A stretch of DNA of 64,000 nucleotides from Novosphingobium sp. SG919. Lineage in GTDB: Bacteria > Pseudomonadota > Alphaproteobacteria > Sphingomonadales > Sphingomonadaceae. The position numbers and the translations under genes were made by a program. The DNA lies in NCBI RefSeq assembly GCF_012932495.1, contig NZ_JABCNG010000001.1:1-64000 (forward strand). The letters run 5' to 3'. Shown piece by piece: positions 47,824-57,445 of the stretch. The notes below the pieces were generated by a model. It searched no databases, was not told the origin of the DNA, and saw nothing but the letters and a program-made list of their open reading frames with translations. How positions within the stretch are numbered: the stretch's first letter is position 1; each line of letters opens with the position of its first letter.

Positions 47824-49635
47824 TCACTCCTCGTCCGGGTAGGGGCCTTTGCCGCCCTGCGCAATGAAGCGATCGACCGCCGCATCGAGCACCGGCAGCG
47901 GAACCGATCCCAGTTGCAGCACGGTATCGTGGAAGGCGCGGATATTGAACTTGGGCCCCAGCGCCTTTTGCGCGCGGGCGCGGGCCTCCAGGATCGCACG
48001 TTCGCCCAGGTAATAGCTCAACGCTTGCCCCGGCCAGGCGATGTAGCGGTCGGTCTCGGTCTCGATTTCGTGGTCCGACAGCGCGGTGTTGTCGTGCAGG
48101 AACTGCTGCGCCTGGGCCCGGCTCCAGCCCATGGTGTGGATGCCGGTATCCACCACCAGCCGCGCCGCGCGCCACATCTGGTACGACAGCATGCCAAAGC
48201 GTTCGTAGGGCGTGTGGTACATCCCCATGTCCTCGCCCAGCTTTTCGCAATAGAGCGCCCAGCCTTCGCCAAAGGCAGAGATGTAGGAATTCTGCCGGAA
48301 CGGCGGCAGGCCCTTGTTCTCGGCGGCCAGCGGCATCTGGAACGCATGGCCCGGCGCGCTTTCGTGCAGGGTCAGCGCAGGCAGCGAATAGAGCGGCCGC
48401 GAGGGCAGGTTATAGGTGTTGACCAGATAGACGCCGGGCCCGCCGCGCCCGGCGGTGTAATAGGGGGCGATCGCATCGGGTACCGGCACGATGGCAAAGC
48501 GGCGGCGGGGCAGATGGCCGAACCAGTCGGCCGCCTTCCCGTCGAATTCCTTGGCGATCCACGCTGCGCGGTCGAGCAGGGCCTGGGGTGTCTTCACATA
48601 GAACTGCGGGTCGCTGCGCAGGAATTGCAGGAACGCGGGCAAGTCTCCCTGGAAATGCACGTCCTGCATCACCGCCTGCATCTGCCTGCGGATCTGCGCC
48701 ACTTCGTCCAGCCCGATCTGGTGGATCTGCGCGGGTGTTAGGTCCAGCGTGGTGTATTCGCGGATCTGCGCCTGGTAATAGGCTTGGCCATCGGGCAGCG
48801 AATAGGCATCGAGCCGAGTGCGTGCGCGGGGAATGTAATCCGTTTTGAGGAATTGCAGCAGGCGCTGGTGCGCGGGCACCACCGCTTGCGCCAGGGCGGC
48901 GCGGGCCTCTTCGCGCAGCGCCGCCTGGCGATCGGCGGGGATCGTATCGGGCATCGCCACGAATGGCGCGTAGAACGGATTGTCTTCCACCTTGGGCGCC
49001 GCGGTTACCGGCAGGATCGTGTCGTCGCGCCCCTGCAGGGTGATTTGCGGCGGGGTGAAGCCACGCGCCAGGCCGGCGCGCATATTGGCGATCTGCTGGT
49101 CGAAATAGCGCGGCACGTCGCGCAGCATGGCGATATAGGCGGTGTAGTCGGCCTCGCTGCGCAGATGCGCCTCGCGCGCGCTGTCGGCCAGGTCGCCCCA
49201 GAAATTGGTATCGGCGTTGAGCGGCTTTTCATATTCGCGATAGCGCTGCGCGGAAATAAGCGTGCCGATCTGATAGCGATAGATCGCTGCGTTCACCTGG
49301 TTGGCCGGAGACAGTCGCTTGGTCTCGATCTTGTCGAGCTGGGCGCGCACGTCTTCCCACTTGCGCAGCCGGGCGGCCTGGGCGGCGGCTCTCACGTCGG
49401 GCAGCCGGGGCACGCCGTGGGTACCGCTGTCCTCGTCATCGGGAAACTGGGTTTTGCGCCAGGCCCATTCCGCCGCTGTCAGCGCGGCGAACCGGGCATC
49501 CTCGCTGCTTGCGGCTGCCTTGCCGGCGGGCCGGGCCATGGCGGTGGTGGGCAGCACCGCCGGCGCGATCGCGCCGGCAAGAAGCAGGCCTGCAACCAGG
49601 TCGCGGACGGGGGAGCGGCGCCAGGGGAAGGGCAT
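47824..49635 (-). CDS. Secreted DUF885 family peptidase-like protein
   Basis: A 603-residue protein with an N-terminal signal (DLVAGLLLAGAIAPAVL) and the DUF885 metal motif LHESAPGHAFQM (HExxxGH). Related enzymes are zinc peptidases acting on small peptides. It lies 34 nt after the POT transporter gene and probably shares its transcript under operator D, so it may trim hydroxyproline peptides before or during uptake. AAAGGAA precedes the ATG at 49635. Confidence 0.86.
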   Translation of the reverse strand: MPFPWRRSPVRDLVAGLLLAGAIAPAVLPTTAMARPAGKAAASSEDARFAALTAAEWAWRKTQFPDDEDSGTHGVPRLPDVRAAAQAARLRKWEDVRAQLDKIETKRLSPANQVNAAIYRYQIGTLISAQRYREYEKPLNADTNFWGDLADSAREAHLRSEADYTAYIAMLRDVPRYFDQQIANMRAGLARGFTPPQITLQGRDDTILPVTAAPKVEDNPFYAPFVAMPDTIPADRQAALREEARAALAQAVVPAHQRLLQFLKTDYIPRARTRLDAYSLPDGQAYYQAQIREYTTLDLTPAQIHQIGLDEVAQIRRQMQAVMQDVHFQGDLPAFLQFLRSDPQFYVKTPQALLDRAAWIAKEFDGKAADWFGHLPRRRFAIVPVPDAIAPYYTAGRGGPGVYLVNTYNLPSRPLYSLPALTLHESAPGHAFQMPLAAENKGLPPFRQNSYISAFGEGWALYCEKLGEDMGMYHTPYERFGMLSYQMWRAARLVVDTGIHTMGWSRAQAQQFLHDNTALSDHEIETETDRYIAWPGQALSYYLGERAILEARARAQKALGPKFNIRAFHDTVLQLGSVPLPVLDAAVDRFIAQGGKGPYPDEE

Positions 49636-49669
49636 CGGGGGTTCCTTTGTTGCAGGTCTCGAAAAGGGA

Positions 49670-51007
49670 TTAGCGCGGCTCAACCGGCAGGGCGAGGGGG
49701 CGGCGCAGCGCCAGCGCGGCTAGCGCGCCAGCGGCCGCGATCGCGCCGTTGCCGGCCCAAAACGCGCTGGCGCCCCAGCTTTCGTAAAAGCGCGCGAGCC
49801 ATCCGGCGGTGAGATTGGCGGCAAACAGCCCGGCATAGACGCCACCGATCAGCGTGGCGGTGAGATGGGGCGGTGCCGCGCGGGCCACGGCCGCCAGCAG
49901 CACGGGCATCACGAAAAGATAGGCCGATGACGCCAGCAGGAAATAGGCAAAGCCGGTTAGCGGCCCCAGCGCGTGGGCTTGGGGAAAGGTGTGGGCCAGC
50001 CCGGCCAGCAGCGCATCGGCCGCTGCCAGCATGGCGCAACCGATGCCAATGCGCGCGGCGGCATCCGGCAATCGGTCGGCTCGCGTCTGCCGTGCCCACA
50101 GCGCCAGCACCACCGGTGTTGCCAGCACGGTGATCAAGCCGTCGCTGGCCAGATACCAGGCCACTGGCATGTCCATGCCGCCAATGCGGCGGTCGGCGGC
50201 ATGGTCGATCCACAGGGGAAAGACATTGTAACTCTGCCCCACGGGAATGTTGTAGAACAGGCTGAGCGCGATCAGGCCCAATAGCACGCCCAGCCGCGCG
50301 CGCGGGGCGTTATCCGCCGTGCCTTCGGCCAAGGCAGCCGGCCCGTCTGCGGGCAGGTGGCGCCAGCCGGCCACATAGACCGCCATGCCCACGAGCATGC
50401 CCACCCCCGCACAGGCAAAGCCCAGGTGCCAGCCCGCATCCTGCCCCAGGAAGCCGCAGACCAGCGGCCCGGCAAAGGCGCCGATGTTGATGCCCAGGTT
50501 GAACCACAGATAGGCCTGGTCGCGGCGCTGGTCGGCCGGGGCATAGAGCCGCCCCACTTGCGTGGCGATATTGCCCTTGAGGCAGCCCGATCCGGCAATC
50601 AGCAGCACCAGGGCCACCAGGAAGAATGGCTGCAAAGCCAGCAGCAGGTGCCCCATCGCCATCAGCCCCGCGCCGATCAGCACGGTGCGCCGCCCGCCCA
50701 GCAAGCGATCCCCGATCAGCCCACCGGCCAGCGGCGTCAGATAGACCAGCCCGGCATAAAGCCCGAACACCTGCGAAGCGAAGGCCTGGTCCGACATCGG
50801 CCCGACCACGGCCGAAAGCGCCTGGCGCAAGCCGGCCAGCCCCAGCACCCGCGTCCCGCCATCGCCGCGCGCCTGGGGCAGCAATTGCGTGGTCATGTAG
50901 AGCATCAGCAACGCCTGCATGCCGTAGAACGAAAAGCGCTCCCACGTTTCCGTGGCGGCAAGCACCGCCAGACCGCGAGGATGGCGCAGCGGCGGCGCAG
51001 CGGTCAT
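49670..51007 (-). CDS. POT-family proton-dependent oligopeptide transporter
   Basis: A 445-residue MFS-type carrier of di- and tripeptides. The POT signature ETWERFSFYGMQALLMLYMT (ExxERFxYYG type) and the later YLWFNLGINIGAFAGPLVCG are clear, with 12 to 14 helices. The ATG at 51007 is taken as the start; a longer frame runs into the promoter. Operator D lies about 70 bp upstream. It would bring proline- or hydroxyproline-containing peptides to the cytoplasmic M24 peptidase. Confidence 0.92.
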   Translation of the reverse strand: MTAAPPLRHPRGLAVLAATETWERFSFYGMQALLMLYMTTQLLPQARGDGGTRVLGLAGLRQALSAVVGPMSDQAFASQVFGLYAGLVYLTPLAGGLIGDRLLGGRRTVLIGAGLMAMGHLLLALQPFFLVALVLLIAGSGCLKGNIATQVGRLYAPADQRRDQAYLWFNLGINIGAFAGPLVCGFLGQDAGWHLGFACAGVGMLVGMAVYVAGWRHLPADGPAALAEGTADNAPRARLGVLLGLIALSLFYNIPVGQSYNVFPLWIDHAADRRIGGMDMPVAWYLASDGLITVLATPVVLALWARQTRADRLPDAAARIGIGCAMLAAADALLAGLAHTFPQAHALGPLTGFAYFLLASSAYLFVMPVLLAAVARAAPPHLTATLIGGVYAGLFAANLTAGWLARFYESWGASAFWAGNGAIAAAGALAALALRRPLALPVEPR

Positions 51008-51269
51008 CGCCGGCCCCCGGTTGTGAGCGCAAGGCAGGCAGGGCGGGACGCGCAGGTAACGTGCATATATGGTATTTTGTATAATATTTTTGCGGATGTC
51101 CAGCCCGCATGCGCCAAGTGAGTGCCGCCAGGGCGCACCGCGGCACAATGGCCGCAAAGCCTGTCTGTGGCGATGGCGAAGAAAGGGGATAGGCGTATTG
51201 GCGCGTTGCGAAACGCTGCCGTCATCCCACCTGGGATGAAACCATAACCTCTTGATGTTCAGGAGATCA
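51008..51269. other. Upstream region of the POT transporter gene, no gene seen
   Basis: The gap holds AT-rich promoter-like sequence around 51063-51095, including operator D, and nothing else I can identify before tRNA-Val. Confidence 0.5.
51077..51092 (+). promoter_or_regulatory. Predicted GntR operator D (POT transporter)
   Basis: TTGTATAATATTTTTG, 14 of 16 matches to operator A. It lies upstream of the POT-DUF885 unit, inverted relative to that unit. Confidence 0.55.
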
Positions 51270-51344
51270 TGGTGGGCGCGACAGGGATTGAACCTGTGAC
51301 CCCACCCGTGTGAAGGGTGTGCTCTACCGCTGAGCTACGCGCCC
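51270..51344 (-). tRNA. tRNA-Val (CAC)
   Basis: On the minus strand a 75-nt cloverleaf starts GGGCGCGTAGCTCAGCGG and ends in encoded CCA. The anticodon loop is TTCACAC, giving anticodon CAC (valine, codon GTG). Acceptor stem GGGCGCG/CGCGCCC is perfect. Confidence 0.96.
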
Positions 51345-51455
51345 GCCTCGATGGCGTCCCGCCGCGGCCGTTTGGGGCCGCCCGGGTGTGGAGGGGGCCT
51401 CTAACGGCCTTGCACAGCGTTGACAAGTGGGCACGTAAAGATATTTCGCACACAC

Positions 51456-51806
51456 ATGACCGATGCAATCGAAACGCCCGAAAACGCGGGCACCGAAACT
51501 GTGGACACCACTGCCACGTCCGCTCCCGCGCCTGCCGCTTCGGGCGATGTGCCGCCCGATCGCCTGGCGATCAACCCGCGCAGCCCGTTCTTTGATGCCG
51601 ATAAGCTGACGCGTGGCGTCGGCATCCGCTTCAAGGGCACGGTGCGCAAGAACGTGGAAGAATATTGCATTTCCGAAGGCTGGGTGCGCGTGCAGGCTGG
51701 CAAGACGATGGACCGCAAGGGCAACCCGCTGACGCTCAAGCTCTCGGGCGCCGTCGAAGCCTGGTATGAAGACCTGGGCGAAGACGCCCCCGTGGCCAAG
51801 GCCTGA
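51456..51806 (+). CDS. DUF3297 family protein
   Basis: A 116-residue protein with a low-complexity, Thr/Ala-rich N-terminus and the DUF3297 core PPDRLAINPRSPFFDADKL, VGIRFKGTVRKNVEEYCISE and a C-terminal GAVEAWYEDLGED. The function is not known; homologues are sometimes mislabelled as glutathione peroxidase. The ATG at 51456 begins MTDAIETPEN. Confidence 0.85.
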   Translation: MTDAIETPENAGTETVDTTATSAPAPAASGDVPPDRLAINPRSPFFDADKLTRGVGIRFKGTVRKNVEEYCISEGWVRVQAGKTMDRKGNPLTLKLSGAVEAWYEDLGEDAPVAKA

Positions 51807-51831
51807 TTCTGTTGGTGCCGGGTGCCTGCGT

Positions 51832-52698
51832 TCAGCGCAGGCGCCCAGTGCTGGCCAACGTGCTGGCCGCTGCGCCGCCCATCCGGCTGGCAATGATGCG
51901 GCCGATCGGATCATCCGAAAGCGCCGTCCGCGCCATGCCGCCCGGCACCGTACGCGGGGCCGGGCCACGCCTGGCCACCGTGGTGGTGGCCGCTGCGGGT
52001 TCATCGGCCACCCCTTTCAGGAAATCTGCATCGATGCGGCCACGCGCGGTCGCCGGTGCCCGGGCCATCAGCAATGTCTGGCGCGGGGCTGCCGTCGTGG
52101 CGCTGGCCAGCCGCAGCGGGCCGCCCAGGCCGATATTGGGCCGGCGCGCAGGCGCGCGGTTATAGATGAAGCCATCGACCGGCCAGTGCGTGGTGCCCAG
52201 GCCCTGGATCGGGGCAAACCACACGCGCACTTCGCTCCAGTCGTTGGCGTCCGAAACGTCCACCGCGCGCACGTCGTCTTCCCGTTGCCCGCGGGTGCCG
52301 TTGATGGGTGACCAGTTGGCATGGCGCAACAGCACCGTGCGCGAATCGATCACTTTGCTGACCATGGCGACATGGCCCAGGCGCATCGCGCCAAAGGGAT
52401 GGAAGCTCATCACCGCGCCGGCCTTGGGCGTAAAGCCGCGTTCATAGCGGCCTTCTGCCTGGTCCCACCAGGTGTGGGCATCGCCATAGAGCTTGATGCC
52501 CGAAACCTGCCGCGCATAGGGCACGCATTGCAGATAGGGCAGGGCGCCGGTCGTGTCCGCTGGCGCGCTATCTCCCTGCTCAGGCCCGGGAATCAGCGCG
52601 ATCGGGGCGGCGCGAGCAACCCCTGGGGCCATCAGCCCGGCGATCAGAGCCGCCCCCGCGGCCAGGCCCAGGGGCCTTGTTCTTGTCCACCACACCAT
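51832..52698 (-). CDS. Secreted CHAP-domain protein
   Basis: A 288-residue protein with a signal peptide (PLGLAAGAALIAGLMAPGVARA) and a CHAP domain: Cys in LQCVPYARQVSG and His in RLGHVAMVSKV, the usual Cys-His pair of this NlpC/P60-like amidase fold. It is followed by a long Ala/Pro/Arg-rich tail. It probably cuts or modifies peptidoglycan. The ATG at 52698 is chosen at the signal peptide; the region diverges from der. Confidence 0.85.
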   Translation of the reverse strand: MVWWTRTRPLGLAAGAALIAGLMAPGVARAAPIALIPGPEQGDSAPADTTGALPYLQCVPYARQVSGIKLYGDAHTWWDQAEGRYERGFTPKAGAVMSFHPFGAMRLGHVAMVSKVIDSRTVLLRHANWSPINGTRGQREDDVRAVDVSDANDWSEVRVWFAPIQGLGTTHWPVDGFIYNRAPARRPNIGLGGPLRLASATTAAPRQTLLMARAPATARGRIDADFLKGVADEPAAATTTVARRGPAPRTVPGGMARTALSDDPIGRIIASRMGGAAASTLASTGRLR

Positions 52699-52832
52699 GC
52701 CGCCGTTGTGCCGGCAAATGGTCAATGGCTGCCTGATCAGATTGGTTAACCGCGCGGATACGATTGGCCCGCCTTGGCGGCATGCATGCAACGCCCGCTT
52801 GCCTTTGCCGCCAAGCCGGGCCAACGGGGGCT

Positions 52833-54209
52833 ATGCGTCCCCAGGTTATCATCATCGGACGGCCCAACGTGGGCAAGTCCACTCTGTTCAACCGGCTTGT
52901 CGGCAAGAAGCTGGCGCTGGTTGACGACCAGCCCGGCGTCACCCGCGATCGCCGCTTCGGCGATGCGTCGCTGCTGGGCCTTGAATTCACCATCGTCGAC
53001 ACCGCCGGGTGGGAAGACGACGATCCCGCCAGCTTGCCCGGCCGCATGCGCCAGCAGACCGAGGCCAGCCTCGAAGGGGCCGATGTCGCGCTGTTCGTGA
53101 TCGATGCACGCGCCGGGATCACCCCGCTGGACGAGGAAATCGGCCGCTACCTGCGCGGGCACGACATTCCCGTGATTCTCCTGGCCAACAAGGCCGAAGG
53201 CCGCGCCGGCGACCATGGCCTGTTCGAAGCGTTCTCGCTGGGGTTTGGCGATCCCGTGGGCGTTTCGGCCGAGCATGGCGAGGGCATGGGCGACCTGTTC
53301 GAAGCGTTGCTGCCCCACATCGGCGAAACGCCGGAGGACGAGGGCGAGGCGAGCGACGAGGAGATCGAGTACGATCCCAAGGCCGTGCTCAAGCTCGCCA
53401 TCGTGGGCCGGCCCAACGCGGGCAAATCCACGCTGATCAACCGCTTCCTGGGCGAAGACCGCCTGCTGAGCGGCCCCGAAGCGGGGATCACCCGCGATTC
53501 GATCGCGATCGACTGGAGCTGGACCGATCCCAAGGACGGCGAAACCCGCCCGATTCGCCTGATCGACACCGCCGGCATGCGCAAGAAGGCGCAAGTGGTC
53601 GACAAGCTGGAAAAGCTCTCGGTCGCCGATGCGCGCCGCGCGATCGACTTTGCCGAAGTGGTCGTGCTGCTGCTCGATGCCACGCGTGGGCTCGAACACC
53701 AGGACCTCAAGATCGCCTCGATGGTGCTCGAAGAAGGCCGCGCCCTGATCATCGCGATCAACAAGTGGGACGTGGCCGAGGATGCCAGCGGCCTGTTCAA
53801 CGGCGTGCGCCAGGCGCTCGACGACGGGCTGGCCCAGGTGCGCGGGGTGCCGCTGGTGGCGGTTTCGGCGCGCACCGGCAAGGGGCTGGACAGTCTGCTG
53901 TCGGCCGCGTTCAGCCTGCGCGATGCCTGGAGCAAGCGCGTGCCCACCGCCGCGCTCAACCGCTGGTTCGATGATGCCCTGGCGGCCAATCCGCCGCCCG
54001 CGCCCGGTGGCCGCCGCATCAAGCTGCGCTATATCACCCAGGCCAAGACGCGCCCGCCCGGCTTCGTCCTGTTCGGCACGCGGCTTGACCAGTTGCCGGA
54101 AAGCTATCGCCGCTATCTGGTCAACGGCATCCGCCGCGAACTCGGCTTCGATGCCGTGCCGATCCGGCTCACGCTGCGCAGCCCCAAGAACCCGTTCGCC
54201 ACGAAATGA
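52833..54209 (+). CDS. der: Ribosome-assembly GTPase Der (EngA)
   Basis: A tandem-GTPase required for 50S assembly, 458 residues. The two G domains each have a P-loop (GRPNVGKSTLF at residue 8; GRPNAGKSTLIN near 190), DTAGW/DTAGM switch II, and NKAE/NKWD. A C-terminal KH-like domain follows. The ATG at 52833 with ACGGGGG upstream is the canonical start MRPQVIIIGRPN. Its stop overlaps the next gene. Confidence 0.97.
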   Translation: MRPQVIIIGRPNVGKSTLFNRLVGKKLALVDDQPGVTRDRRFGDASLLGLEFTIVDTAGWEDDDPASLPGRMRQQTEASLEGADVALFVIDARAGITPLDEEIGRYLRGHDIPVILLANKAEGRAGDHGLFEAFSLGFGDPVGVSAEHGEGMGDLFEALLPHIGETPEDEGEASDEEIEYDPKAVLKLAIVGRPNAGKSTLINRFLGEDRLLSGPEAGITRDSIAIDWSWTDPKDGETRPIRLIDTAGMRKKAQVVDKLEKLSVADARRAIDFAEVVVLLLDATRGLEHQDLKIASMVLEEGRALIIAINKWDVAEDASGLFNGVRQALDDGLAQVRGVPLVAVSARTGKGLDSLLSAAFSLRDAWSKRVPTAALNRWFDDALAANPPPAPGGRRIKLRYITQAKTRPPGFVLFGTRLDQLPESYRRYLVNGIRRELGFDAVPIRLTLRSPKNPFATK

Positions 54210-54643
54210 CCCACGTTCCCCCGCGCAGCCTGGCACAGGCCCTGTGGCGCGGGGGGCGGGGACACTGTCCGCGCTGCGACGGAGCGCGGCTGTTTGCCGC
54301 CTGGTTGCGGCCGGTGGCGCATTGCCCCGCCTGCGGGCAGGACTGGCGCGGCCATCGCGCCGATGATTTCCCCCCATATCTGGCGATCCTGGTCACCGGC
54401 CATGTCATGGCCCCGGTGATCATCGAGCTGGGCCTGCACACCGCGCTGTCGTGGCCGGTGATGCTGGCGCTGTGCCTGGTCATGACCGTCACCCTGGTGC
54501 TGGGCCTGCTGCAACCGGCCAAGGGTGCGGTGATCGCGCTGCAATGGTGGCTGGGCTTGCACGGCTTTGCTGCAGACCCCGGCAAGGCCGGCCGGCCGCT
54601 GTCCGAACCCGCGATCGAGACACGCAACCGCAACGAAACGTAA
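54206..54643 (+). CDS. DUF983 membrane protein with zinc ribbon
   Basis: A 145-residue protein starting with a zinc-ribbon-like pair of CxxC motifs (HCPRCDGARLF, HCPACGQDW) and two or three membrane helices (YLAILVTGHVMAPVIIELGL). DUF983 genes often accompany cytochrome oxidase genes in alphaproteobacteria; here the gene is coupled to der by an ATGA overlap. Function unknown. Confidence 0.85.
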   Translation: MTHVPPRSLAQALWRGGRGHCPRCDGARLFAAWLRPVAHCPACGQDWRGHRADDFPPYLAILVTGHVMAPVIIELGLHTALSWPVMLALCLVMTVTLVLGLLQPAKGAVIALQWWLGLHGFAADPGKAGRPLSEPAIETRNRNET

Positions 54644-54842
54644 TCGCCTGCCGCAGCGGGTGCGGTGGTGCAGGCACTGCCCCACCCCCGGATTGTCGGC
54701 GCTTTGGGCCGCATGCTGCGCCACGGCAGACATGAAGACGCAATCTTTTCTTGCGCAGCAACACTTCTTCACGAAGGCGCACCCATTGCGCAAAGGGCAT
54801 GATGTTACCTCGGACACAACAACGAATGGAACGGAGTGTCCC

Positions 54843-55148
54843 ATGATCATCGCCTCGCTTCTCGCCCTCGCCTCGCTGTCTGCGCCCGCTTCCCCGCTGC
54901 TGGCGGCGCCCACTGCCGCTGCCGCCCAGGCTCCGGTCTGCCAGGGTGCCCCCGGCCGTCCCTCGCTGTGCCGCCCGGCCGATGCGGTCAAGCCGGCTGC
55001 CGCCGCCCCTGCCGCCAGCGGTGCCCGCGTTGCCGTGGTCGCCTGCCATCCCGATCCCAGCAAGAACCGTGGTTGCTTCCGCCGTACCGAAATCGGTGGG
55101 GAAACCGCACTTGCTGCCAAGGCGCCGGTGCGCGAGGATGCGCGCTGA
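54843..55148 (+). CDS. Small secreted Ala-rich protein of unknown function
   Basis: A 101-residue protein with a signal peptide (MIIASLLALASLSAPASPLL). The mature part is Ala/Pro-rich and has four Cys (VCQGAPGRPSLC, VVACHPDPSKNRGC), which could form two disulfides. I do not recognise a family. GGAGTGTCC precedes the ATG. It lies just before a two-component system. Confidence 0.6.
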   Translation: MIIASLLALASLSAPASPLLAAPTAAAAQAPVCQGAPGRPSLCRPADAVKPAAAAPAASGARVAVVACHPDPSKNRGCFRRTEIGGETALAAKAPVREDAR

Positions 55149-55203
55149 GACCGCGCTCATGACCGAGCCGGGAACCAAAGGAGCGCATCTGCGTAGCACA
55201 GCC

Positions 55204-55941
55204 ATGCTGGCCACACGTCTTGCCCCCTCCATCGTCCTAGTCGAAGATGACGGCCCCCTCCGCACGCTGACCGCCCGCGCCCTGCGCGAGCATGGGTATG
55301 AAGTGCGCCCGGCCGCAACGGGTGCGGAAATGTGGGTGCTGCTCGACAGCGCACCAGCCGATCTCGTGGTGCTGGACATCATGTTGCCCGGCACCAACGG
55401 GATCGAACTGTTCCGCAAGCTGCGGCGGCTGAGCGACGTGCCGATCATCTTCATTTCCGCGCGCGGCAGTGAAGAAGATCGCGTGCTCGGCCTGGAACTG
55501 GGTGCGGACGATTACCTGGCCAAGCCGTTCGGCACGCGCGAACTGGTGGCCCGCGTGGGTGCCGTGCTGCGCCGCGGCGGGCAGGGCGGTGATGGCCTTG
55601 CCTCGGCCGAACCGGGCGAGCGGGCCAGCGAAATCCGCTTCGACGGCTGGACCTTGTCGCTCGCGCGGCGCGAACTGCATGCGCCGGGCGGCGTGATGGT
55701 CGATCTGACCGGGGCAGAGTTCGATCTGCTCGCGACGTTCGTGGCCCAGCCGCAGCGCGTGCTGGGGCGCGAACGCCTGATCGAGTTGTCGCGCACCCGC
55801 CTGGGCGACAGTTCCGACCGCAGCATCGACGTGCTGGTGTCGCGGCTGCGCCGCAAGTTGACAGCGGCCGGTGGCGAAGCCCCGATCGCGACGGTGCGCG
55901 GCGTGGGCTACATGTTCAAGGCCCAGGTCACGCGCACTTGA
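55204..55941 (+). CDS. OmpR-family response regulator
   Basis: A 245-residue regulator. The receiver domain has VEDD near the N-terminus, the phosphoacceptor Asp in VVLDIMLPGTNG, and the Lys in DDYLAKPFGTREL. The C-terminal winged helix has FDLLATFVAQPQRVLGRERL and RSIDVLVSRLRRKL. The ATG at 55204 is just before the receiver fold; an in-frame ATG at 55159 would add 15 residues. It is followed 13 nt later by its histidine kinase. The target genes are not evident. Confidence 0.93.
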   Translation: MLATRLAPSIVLVEDDGPLRTLTARALREHGYEVRPAATGAEMWVLLDSAPADLVVLDIMLPGTNGIELFRKLRRLSDVPIIFISARGSEEDRVLGLELGADDYLAKPFGTRELVARVGAVLRRGGQGGDGLASAEPGERASEIRFDGWTLSLARRELHAPGGVMVDLTGAEFDLLATFVAQPQRVLGRERLIELSRTRLGDSSDRSIDVLVSRLRRKLTAAGGEAPIATVRGVGYMFKAQVTRT

Positions 55942-55954
55942 GCGCCATGCCTTC

Positions 55955-57340
55955 ATGATCCCTCGGCGCGGTTTGTGGCTGCGCCGGGCCATGCGCCGCT
56001 TCGGCTTGCCGGAGCGGCTTTTGGCTATTCTGGTGCTGATGGCGGCGATGGATTTCGGCGCCAACGCGGTGCTGTTCGACCGCGCCAGCAATTTCGCGCT
56101 GCGCAGCGACGATGCCGCACGCATTGCCGAAAACCTGGTGATCGCCAGCCGTGCGCTGGAAGCCGAAGAGCCCGCGCAGCGCCCCGCGCTGGCCGAACGG
56201 CTCTCGTCCCCGCGCTTTTCCCTGGCGTGGAAGCCGCGCCTGGCCCACGCCGACGATGCCTTGCCGCTTGATCGCCTGCGCGCGCAGGTGCTGGACGCCG
56301 CGCCCGAACTGGCCGCGGGCGATCCGCGCTTTTCGCTGCGCTCGCTCGCCTCGCCCGGCTCGGTCAACGGCGCCATGCTGCTCAAGGACGGCACGGGCGT
56401 GGTGTTCCGCACCCAGGCGAGCGAGGCCTGGACGCTCAATGCCGGCCGGCTTGCCGTGCTGCTTTTGCCAACGCCGCTGCTGGTCGTCTTGGCCTGGGTG
56501 CTGTTTCGCGCCACCATTCGCCCGCTCAAGGCCCTGGTTTCGGCCACCGGCCGGGTCGGTGCCGGCCCGCCCGAGGCGCTGATCGAGCGTGGCCCGGATG
56601 AAGTGCGCCGGCTGATTCGCGCCTTCAACCGCATGCAGAGCCGCATCTATCGCCAGATGCTGGACCGCACCCAGTCGATGCTGGCGATTGGCCACGATCT
56701 GCGCACGCCCTTGGCACGGTTGCGCCTGCGGCTCGACGATGCCGGGATCGATCGCGAAACCCAGGCCGACATGGTGCACGACATTGACGAGATGATGCAT
56801 TTGCTCGCCTCGCTCCAGGCCTATGTCGAAGGCGAAGGGCGCCAGATCCCGGCCGAGCCGGTTGACCTGGCCGCCATGGCCATGACCTTGGTCGACAATG
56901 CCTATGACCACGGCGGCGACGCCCGCTACGAAGGCGAGGATAGCCTGGTGATCCAGGCGCGGGCCGTCTCGCTGCGCCGCGCGCTTGGCAACCTGGTGGA
57001 AAACGCATTGCACTATGCCGGGCATGTCGAAGTGACAGTGCGCCGCACGGGTGATTTTGCCGAAGTGGTGGTGGCCGATCGCGGGCCGGGCATCCCGTCC
57101 GACCGGCTCGACGATGTGACCCAGCCGTTCGTGCGCCTGGATGCCGCGCGCGGCCGCGATACGCCCGGCATGGGCCTGGGCCTGGCCATCGTGAAACGCG
57201 CGATCAGGGCCGAAGGCGGCACGCTGATCCTGGCCAATCGCAGTGCCAGCATGGGCGGCAGCGTTGGAGAAACCGGGCTGATCGCCACGGTTCGTCTGCC
57301 GCTCAAGACGCCTCAGCCGCATGCCGCAGCGCGGAAATAG
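55955..57340 (+). CDS. Membrane sensor histidine kinase
   Basis: A 461-residue kinase with two membrane helices (LLAILVLMAAMDFGANAV; LAVLLLPTPLLVVLAWVLF) around a ~130-residue periplasmic sensor, then HAMP, the phospho-His motif IGHDLRTPLARLRLRLDDAG, and an ATPase domain with NLVENALHYA, DRGPGIP and GMGLGLAIVKRA. It is the cognate partner of the response regulator before it. The stimulus is unknown. Confidence 0.94.
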   Translation: MIPRRGLWLRRAMRRFGLPERLLAILVLMAAMDFGANAVLFDRASNFALRSDDAARIAENLVIASRALEAEEPAQRPALAERLSSPRFSLAWKPRLAHADDALPLDRLRAQVLDAAPELAAGDPRFSLRSLASPGSVNGAMLLKDGTGVVFRTQASEAWTLNAGRLAVLLLPTPLLVVLAWVLFRATIRPLKALVSATGRVGAGPPEALIERGPDEVRRLIRAFNRMQSRIYRQMLDRTQSMLAIGHDLRTPLARLRLRLDDAGIDRETQADMVHDIDEMMHLLASLQAYVEGEGRQIPAEPVDLAAMAMTLVDNAYDHGGDARYEGEDSLVIQARAVSLRRALGNLVENALHYAGHVEVTVRRTGDFAEVVVADRGPGIPSDRLDDVTQPFVRLDAARGRDTPGMGLGLAIVKRAIRAEGGTLILANRSASMGGSVGETGLIATVRLPLKTPQPHAAARK

Positions 57341-57445
57341 TTCCTTACAGTTCCGACGGAACCGGGCAAAGCCGGTGCCTTACCTCCCTGATGCAAGCGC
57401 TGCGGCTTTCATGCTGCGGCGAACAACCAGGATGGGGTAGCAATC

